NCBI GenBank assembly: GCA_002694345.1 | Contig: NZLV01000067.1 | Coordinates: 1-7,906, forward strand | Source of the DNA: Maricaulis sp. | Lineage (GTDB): Bacteria > Pseudomonadota > Alphaproteobacteria > Caulobacterales > Maricaulaceae | DNA length: 7,906 nucleotides | Direction of reading: 5' to 3' | Shown: positions 5,255-7,906 of the stretch, in pieces | Layout of the letters: each line of letters starts with the position of its first letter | Position numbering within the stretch: position 1 is the first letter of the stretch | The notes under the pieces: model-generated | Database searches by the model: none | What the model was told of the DNA's origin: nothing | Seen by the model: the letters and a program-made list of their open reading frames with translations, nothing else | Translations under genes and position numbers: made by a program

Positions 5255-6825
5255 CCCCGATCACCACACCGCAGCCGGACCGTCTGCGGATTTTCGACAC
5301 CACGCTGCGCGATGGTGAACAGGCTCCGGGCTTCTCCATGTCGCCCGGCGAAAAGCTGGAAATGGCCCATTTGCTGGCCGCCATCCGTGTCGACACGATG
5401 GAGGCCGGTTTTGCGGCCGCCTCCCCGGGCGATGCGGAAGCCATCCGCCGGATCGCCGAGGAAGTGCGCGGCCCGACCATCTGCTCGCTGGCCCGCGCCA
5501 ATGAGAAGGATATCGACGCGGCGGCCTATGCCCTGGAGCCGGCCCAGCGCAAGCGCGCCCACATCTTCCTGGCGACCAGCCCGATCCACCGGGAAGCCAA
5601 GCTGAAAATGTCGCGCCACGAAGTCCTGATGACGATCGAGCGGACGCTGAAACATGCCGCCGACCATTTCGACGAAATCGAATTTTCGGCCGAGGACGCC
5701 CTGCGCACCGAGCCGGAATTCCTGGTGGAAGCCCTGTCCTGCGCGGCGGCCAATGGTGCCGACGTGCTGAATGTCCCGGACACGGTCGGCTATTCCGAAC
5801 CGGACGAGATCTACCGCGTCTTCAAGATGCTGGTGGAAGAGGTCGAGCGCCCGGACCATGTCATCTTCTCGGCGCACTGCCATGATGATCTGGGTCTGGC
5901 CGTGGCCAATTCCCTGGCCGCCGTCAAAGCCGGCGCCCGCCAGGTGGAATGCGCCCTGAACGGGATCGGCGAACGCGCCGGCAATTGTTCGATGGAAGAG
6001 ATCATCATGGCCCTGCAGGTGCGGGCCGATATCTTCCCGGCGATCAGCCACGCCCAGTCCAGCGAGATCTGGCCGGCCAGCCAGCGCCTGTCCCGCATCA
6101 CCGGTGCCGCGGTGGCCCCGAACAAGGCGATTGTCGGCAAGAATGCCTTTGCGCATGAAGCCGGCATTCACCAGCACGGCATGCTGGCCGACCGTCGCAC
6201 CTATGAGATCATGACCCCGGAAAGCGTCGGCGCGCCGGGCTCGTCCCTGGTGCTGGGCAAGCATTCGGGCAAGCACGCCCTGGCGCAACGCCTGAACCAG
6301 CTGGGCTACACGCCCGGACCGGACGAGCTGAGCCGTATCTTCACCCAGTTCAAGGCCGCCGCCGATGAGCATGGCGAGATCAATGATGCCGATCTGACCG
6401 CGATCATGGAGGGTTATTCCGCCTCCGGCTCGCAATGGACGGTGTTGCGCACGGAGCTGCGCACCACGGCCGGCCGCAAACCCAAGCAGTTTGCCCGCGT
6501 CGAGCTGGAACACCCCACCCGGGGCCGCATCTCCGACATTGCCTCCGGCGATGGCCCCGTGGCCGCCGCCTTCGCAGCGGTGGAGCGGATCACCGGCTAT
6601 CAGACCGATGTCATCAGCCTGGAAACGCGTCTGCGCACCCATGAGGGCCAGCGTGAATTCGTCGCTGACATCGAAGTGGAGATCGATGGCCGCCGGTTTA
6701 CCGGTCGGGCCCGCGGACCTGATATCGTGACCGCGGCGATCGACGCCCTTCTGTTTACTCTTGATCGTGGCGAGGCCAAGGCCAAAGCCGATTCCCAGAA
6801 CACCCAAGCGGCTCAGGCCGTCTGA
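5236..6825 (+). CDS. leuA: 2-isopropylmalate synthase (529 aa)
   Basis: Condenses acetyl-CoA with 2-ketoisovalerate, the committed step of leucine synthesis. The N-terminal TIM barrel opens with FDTTLRDGEQAPGFSM (20-35), where D26 is a metal ligand; HCHDDLG (214-220) supplies the two histidine ligands and GERAGNCSMEE (245-255) the asparagine region. FAHEAGIHQHG (305-315) and LVLGKHSGKHAL (338-349) follow. The C-terminal leucine-binding allosteric domain (about 390-510, with SGDGPVAAAF near 437-446) is present, so leucine feedback inhibition is expected. I choose ATG 5236 because GGAG (5226-5229) stands six bases upstream; the in-frame ATG at 5224 has no such site. The gene therefore overlaps the ilvM end by 19 bases. 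HQHG replaces the HQDG of E. coli LeuA and AGFAAASPGD the more usual GFPxSSPGD, mild differences. Homocitrate or citramalate synthase are alternatives, but domain layout and neighbours favour LeuA. Confidence 0.94.
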   Translation: MSAPKLTPITTPQPDRLRIFDTTLRDGEQAPGFSMSPGEKLEMAHLLAAIRVDTMEAGFAAASPGDAEAIRRIAEEVRGPTICSLARANEKDIDAAAYALEPAQRKRAHIFLATSPIHREAKLKMSRHEVLMTIERTLKHAADHFDEIEFSAEDALRTEPEFLVEALSCAAANGADVLNVPDTVGYSEPDEIYRVFKMLVEEVERPDHVIFSAHCHDDLGLAVANSLAAVKAGARQVECALNGIGERAGNCSMEEIIMALQVRADIFPAISHAQSSEIWPASQRLSRITGAAVAPNKAIVGKNAFAHEAGIHQHGMLADRRTYEIMTPESVGAPGSSLVLGKHSGKHALAQRLNQLGYTPGPDELSRIFTQFKAAADEHGEINDADLTAIMEGYSASGSQWTVLRTELRTTAGRKPKQFARVELEHPTRGRISDIASGDGPVAAAFAAVERITGYQTDVISLETRLRTHEGQREFVADIEVEIDGRRFTGRARGPDIVTAAIDALLFTLDRGEAKAKADSQNTQAAQAV

Positions 6826-6839
6826 CCAGGACACCCATC

Positions 6840-7796
6840 ATGGCTATTCAGGAAACCGATTTCATCTGGCGCAATGGCGAGCTGATCGACTGGCATGAGG
6901 CACAGACCCATGTCTTGAGCCACGCCCTGCACTACGGCACCTCTGTCTTCGAAGGCATCCGGTGCTACAACACGCCCAATGGTCCGGCGATCTTCCGCCT
7001 GTCCGACCATATCCGGCGCCTGTTCGACAGTGCCCGCGTCTATCACATGCCCATTCCCTACACCCAGGAAGAGGTGGAGGCGGCCTGCCGCATGGTGATC
7101 CGCTCCAACCATCTCAAGGACGCCTATATCCGCCCGATCGCCTTCTTCGGCTATGGCGGGATCGGGGTCCTGCCGGGCAAGGACACTTCCGTTGACGTCA
7201 ATATCGCCGCCTTCCCCTGGGGCGCCTATCTGGGCGAAGACGCGCTGGCCAAGGGCGTGAATTGCTGCATTTCCAGCTGGAACCGCGCGGCGCCGAACAC
7301 GATCCCGACCGGCGCCAAGGCCGGCGGCAATTACCTGTCCTCCGTGCTGATCAGCCATGAAGCGCACTCGCGCGGCTTTGATGAAGGCATCGGCCTGGAC
7401 GTGAACGGCCTGGTCTCCGAAGGCGCCGGCGAGAATATCTTCGTCGTCTCCGACGGGGTCATCCGCACGCCCCCGACCTCCGCCTCCATCCTGTCCGGCC
7501 TGACCCGCGACTCGGTGATCAAGCTGGCCGAAGCGGAAGGCTATGACGTGCGCGAACAGACCCTGTCGCGCGAAAGCCTCTATGTCGCCGACGAGATCTT
7601 CTTCACCGGTACCGCCGCGGAAATCACGCCGGTCCGCTCGGTCGACGGCCATGTCGTGCGCTGCGGCGGCCGCGGCCCGATCGCCGAGAAGATGCAGGAA
7701 CGCTTCTTCGGCCTGTTCTCCGGTGAGACGCAGGACCGCTGGAACTGGCTGCAGCCGGTGTCCGACAATGCGATGGAGGTCCAGCATGTCGCCTGA
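6840..7796 (+). CDS. ilvE: Branched-chain amino acid aminotransferase (318 aa)
   Basis: PLP-dependent class IV (fold type IV) aminotransferase that makes Val, Leu and Ile from their 2-keto acids with glutamate as donor, the last step for all three. The conserved HALHYGTSVFEGIR is at 28-41. The PLP lysine is K160 in GAKAGGNYLSS, E194 in SEGAGENIF binds the pyridine nitrogen, and the phosphate-binding GTAAEITPV lies at 257-265; these positions agree closely with E. coli IlvE. Length is slightly above the typical 300-310. AGGA (6828-6831) is eight bases before the ATG and the gap to leuA is 14 bases. The gene runs 11 bases into leuC. D-amino acid transaminase and aminodeoxychorismate lyase share the fold but are unlikely in this operon. 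Confidence 0.96.
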   Translation: MAIQETDFIWRNGELIDWHEAQTHVLSHALHYGTSVFEGIRCYNTPNGPAIFRLSDHIRRLFDSARVYHMPIPYTQEEVEAACRMVIRSNHLKDAYIRPIAFFGYGGIGVLPGKDTSVDVNIAAFPWGAYLGEDALAKGVNCCISSWNRAAPNTIPTGAKAGGNYLSSVLISHEAHSRGFDEGIGLDVNGLVSEGAGENIFVVSDGVIRTPPTSASILSGLTRDSVIKLAEAEGYDVREQTLSRESLYVADEIFFTGTAAEITPVRSVDGHVVRCGGRGPIAEKMQERFFGLFSGETQDRWNWLQPVSDNAMEVQHVA

Positions 7797-7906
7797 GGAC
7801 TCACGTCCCGCGCCACGCTCCCTGTTTGAGAAACTGTGGGATGCGCACCTGGTGAAGGCCGAGACGCCGGAGACCCCGGCGATGCTCTATATCGACCTTC
7901 ACCTCG
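7786..7906 (+). CDS. leuC: 3-isopropylmalate dehydratase large subunit, N-terminus only
   Basis: Only the first 40 codons are present; the gene continues past the right edge. After a short Pro/Ser-rich lead, SLFEKLWDAHLVK (12-24) and MLYIDLHL (33-40) match the beginning of LeuC proteins, which isomerise 2-isopropylmalate to 3-isopropylmalate together with LeuD. The iron-sulfur cysteines lie far downstream and cannot be checked. GGAGG (7775-7779) is six bases before the ATG, within the end of ilvE, and the two genes overlap by 11 bases, indicating coupled translation. An aconitase-family relative is possible in principle, but the start motif and the operon make LeuC the clear choice. Confidence 0.9.
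   Translation, partial: MSPEDSRPAPRSLFEKLWDAHLVKAETPETPAMLYIDLHL

Noticed and set aside
5221..6834. Minus-strand open frame matching the full length of leuA
   Set aside because: Its extent mirrors leuA, which has a complete set of family motifs, so the antisense frame is a coding shadow.
1..7906. Mobile elements, CRISPR arrays, tRNA or rRNA genes
   Set aside because: No transposase motifs, terminal inverted repeats, regularly spaced repeats or cloverleaf-like sequences were seen; the window is a conserved housekeeping operon.

Overview
The window is almost entirely one plus-strand operon for branched-chain amino acid synthesis, headed by what reads as a transcription attenuator. The DNA is GC-rich. 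Leucine codons are overwhelmingly CTG, genes are tightly packed with ATGA-type or longer overlaps, and the protein sequences look alphaproteobacterial. My best guess is a Maricaulis/Hyphomonas-like marine alphaproteobacterium, inferred from general resemblance only.

Layout: positions 1-34 hold the first 11 codons of a divergent minus-strand gene of unknown function. Positions 35-235 are an intergenic control region with one plausible sigma70-type promoter for the operon. Positions 236-367 encode a short leader peptide with ten consecutive Leu/Val/Ile codons. Positions 368-464 hold an internal hairpin and a strong Rho-independent terminator. The end of the leader ORF can pair with the 5' arm of that terminator, which gives a complete ribosome-controlled antitermination switch.

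The structural genes follow in the order ilvD, ilvC, ilvG (acetolactate synthase large subunit), ilvM (small ACT-like subunit), leuA, ilvE and leuC (cut by the window end). Together they cover acetolactate formation, isomeroreduction, dehydration and transamination for valine and isoleucine, plus the entry step and start of the isomerase step of leucine synthesis. Threonine deaminase (ilvA), leuB and leuD are not in the window; leuD and leuB may lie downstream.

The acetolactate synthase pair resembles enterobacterial AHAS II (IlvGM) more than the IlvBN/IlvIH types. AHAS II is known for valine insensitivity, so expression control by attenuation, as in enterobacterial ilvGMEDA, would make sense here. 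The ketol-acid reductoisomerase keeps every catalytic residue, but its cofactor loop lacks the usual 2'-phosphate-binding hydroxyl residues. I see no mobile elements, CRISPR arrays, tRNA or rRNA genes.
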